From Chloroflexota bacterium (lineage in GTDB: Bacteria > Chloroflexota > Dehalococcoidia > SM23-28-2 > RBG-16-64-32), in the NCBI GenBank assembly GCA_005880055.1, contig VBJS01000179.1, forward strand, positions 1-6,112: a stretch of 6,112 bases of DNA, written 5' to 3'. Below the pieces are notes generated by a model that was not told the origin of the DNA, searched no databases, and was given only the letters and a program-made list of their open reading frames with translations. This document shows, piece after piece, positions 5,966 through 6,112 of this stretch. Numbering within the stretch: position 1 is the stretch's first letter; each line of letters starts with the position of its first letter. The translations under genes and the position numbers were made by a program.

Positions 5966-6112
5966 CTAGACCTCTAACGCCGCCTTCAGGTTCTCCAGCG
6001 ACGCCTCGATCTCGTTCTGGTAGTTGCGTGCCATCATGAACCACGCCCCGAACTTCCCCACGGTCCCGGACGGCGGGCTGTAGTCGCCCTTCCATTCCAC
6101 CCGGGTGGCGTT
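5966..6112 (-). CDS. SRPBCC-like (polyketide cyclase/START-fold) protein, C-terminal fragment (runs off right edge)
   Basis: Only the last 48 codons and a TAG stop (5968-5966) are present. The peptide begins NATRVEWKGDYSPPSG (1-16), continues with GKFGAWFMMAR (19-29), and ends in an amphipathic helix with EIEASLENLKAALEV. The pattern T-R-V-x-W-x-G-D-Y-x-P-P, then a Gly-rich link and a long C-terminal helix with E-A-S-L-x-x-L-K, is what I expect at the end of SRPBCC/polyketide-cyclase-type domains, which form a hydrophobic ligand-binding cavity. The ligand and role are unknown. It is convergent with the acyl-CoA dehydrogenase and so not part of its transcript. The longer minus-strand frame at 5742-6095 overlaps it in another phase, runs antisense into the dehydrogenase, and is not family-like. 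Confidence 0.65.
   Translation of the reverse strand, partial: NATRVEWKGDYSPPSGTVGKFGAWFMMARNYQNEIEASLENLKAALEV

Noticed and set aside
5742..6095. 117-codon minus-strand frame at the right end
   Set aside because: It is antisense to the acyl-CoA dehydrogenase 3' end and out of phase with the SRPBCC-like tail; its composition is low-complexity Gly/Arg/Glu.

Overview
The window comes from a GC-rich bacterium. The strong third-position G/C bias leaves many long open frames antisense to the real genes. The dehydrogenase subunits look like the Bacillus/Thermus-type branched-chain 2-oxo acid dehydrogenase (BCKDH). One gene appears to start directly at its transcription start, a habit of Actinobacteria, Deinococcota, Chloroflexota and relatives. 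I would guess a GC-rich Terrabacteria lineage, perhaps Chloroflexota, with low confidence.

Layout. A compact minus-strand operon fills positions 4505 down to the left edge. In transcription order it holds dihydrolipoamide dehydrogenase (E3, disrupted by an internal deletion plus frame change), a first BCKDH-type E1 alpha, a second E1 alpha (about 60% identical to the first, aligning without gaps), E1 beta, and the first 35 codons of a GNAT-type acetyltransferase. A 231-bp divergent region (4506-4736) carries a good sigma70-type promoter for the operon and a TATAAT box 6 nt ahead of the GTG start of a plus-strand acyl-CoA dehydrogenase. Past that gene, a stem-loop separates it from the convergent C-terminal end of an SRPBCC-like protein at the right edge.

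How the genes fit together. E1 (alpha and beta) decarboxylates branched-chain 2-oxo acids on thiamine diphosphate, E2 carries the acyl group on lipoate, and E3 reoxidises the lipoate. The acyl-CoAs produced are substrates for acyl-CoA dehydrogenases such as the divergent gene, so the locus reads as branched-chain amino acid or 2-oxo acid catabolism. The order E3-E1alpha-E1beta is that of the Bacillus bkd operon, but no E2 gene is visible where it would be expected, and a GNAT gene takes its place.

This is mostly ordinary metabolism. The points worth a second look are the broken E3, the doubled E1 alpha with one E1 beta, the missing E2, and the leaderless-type promoter with repeated half-sites. 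I saw no mobile element, CRISPR array, tRNA, rRNA or defence system.
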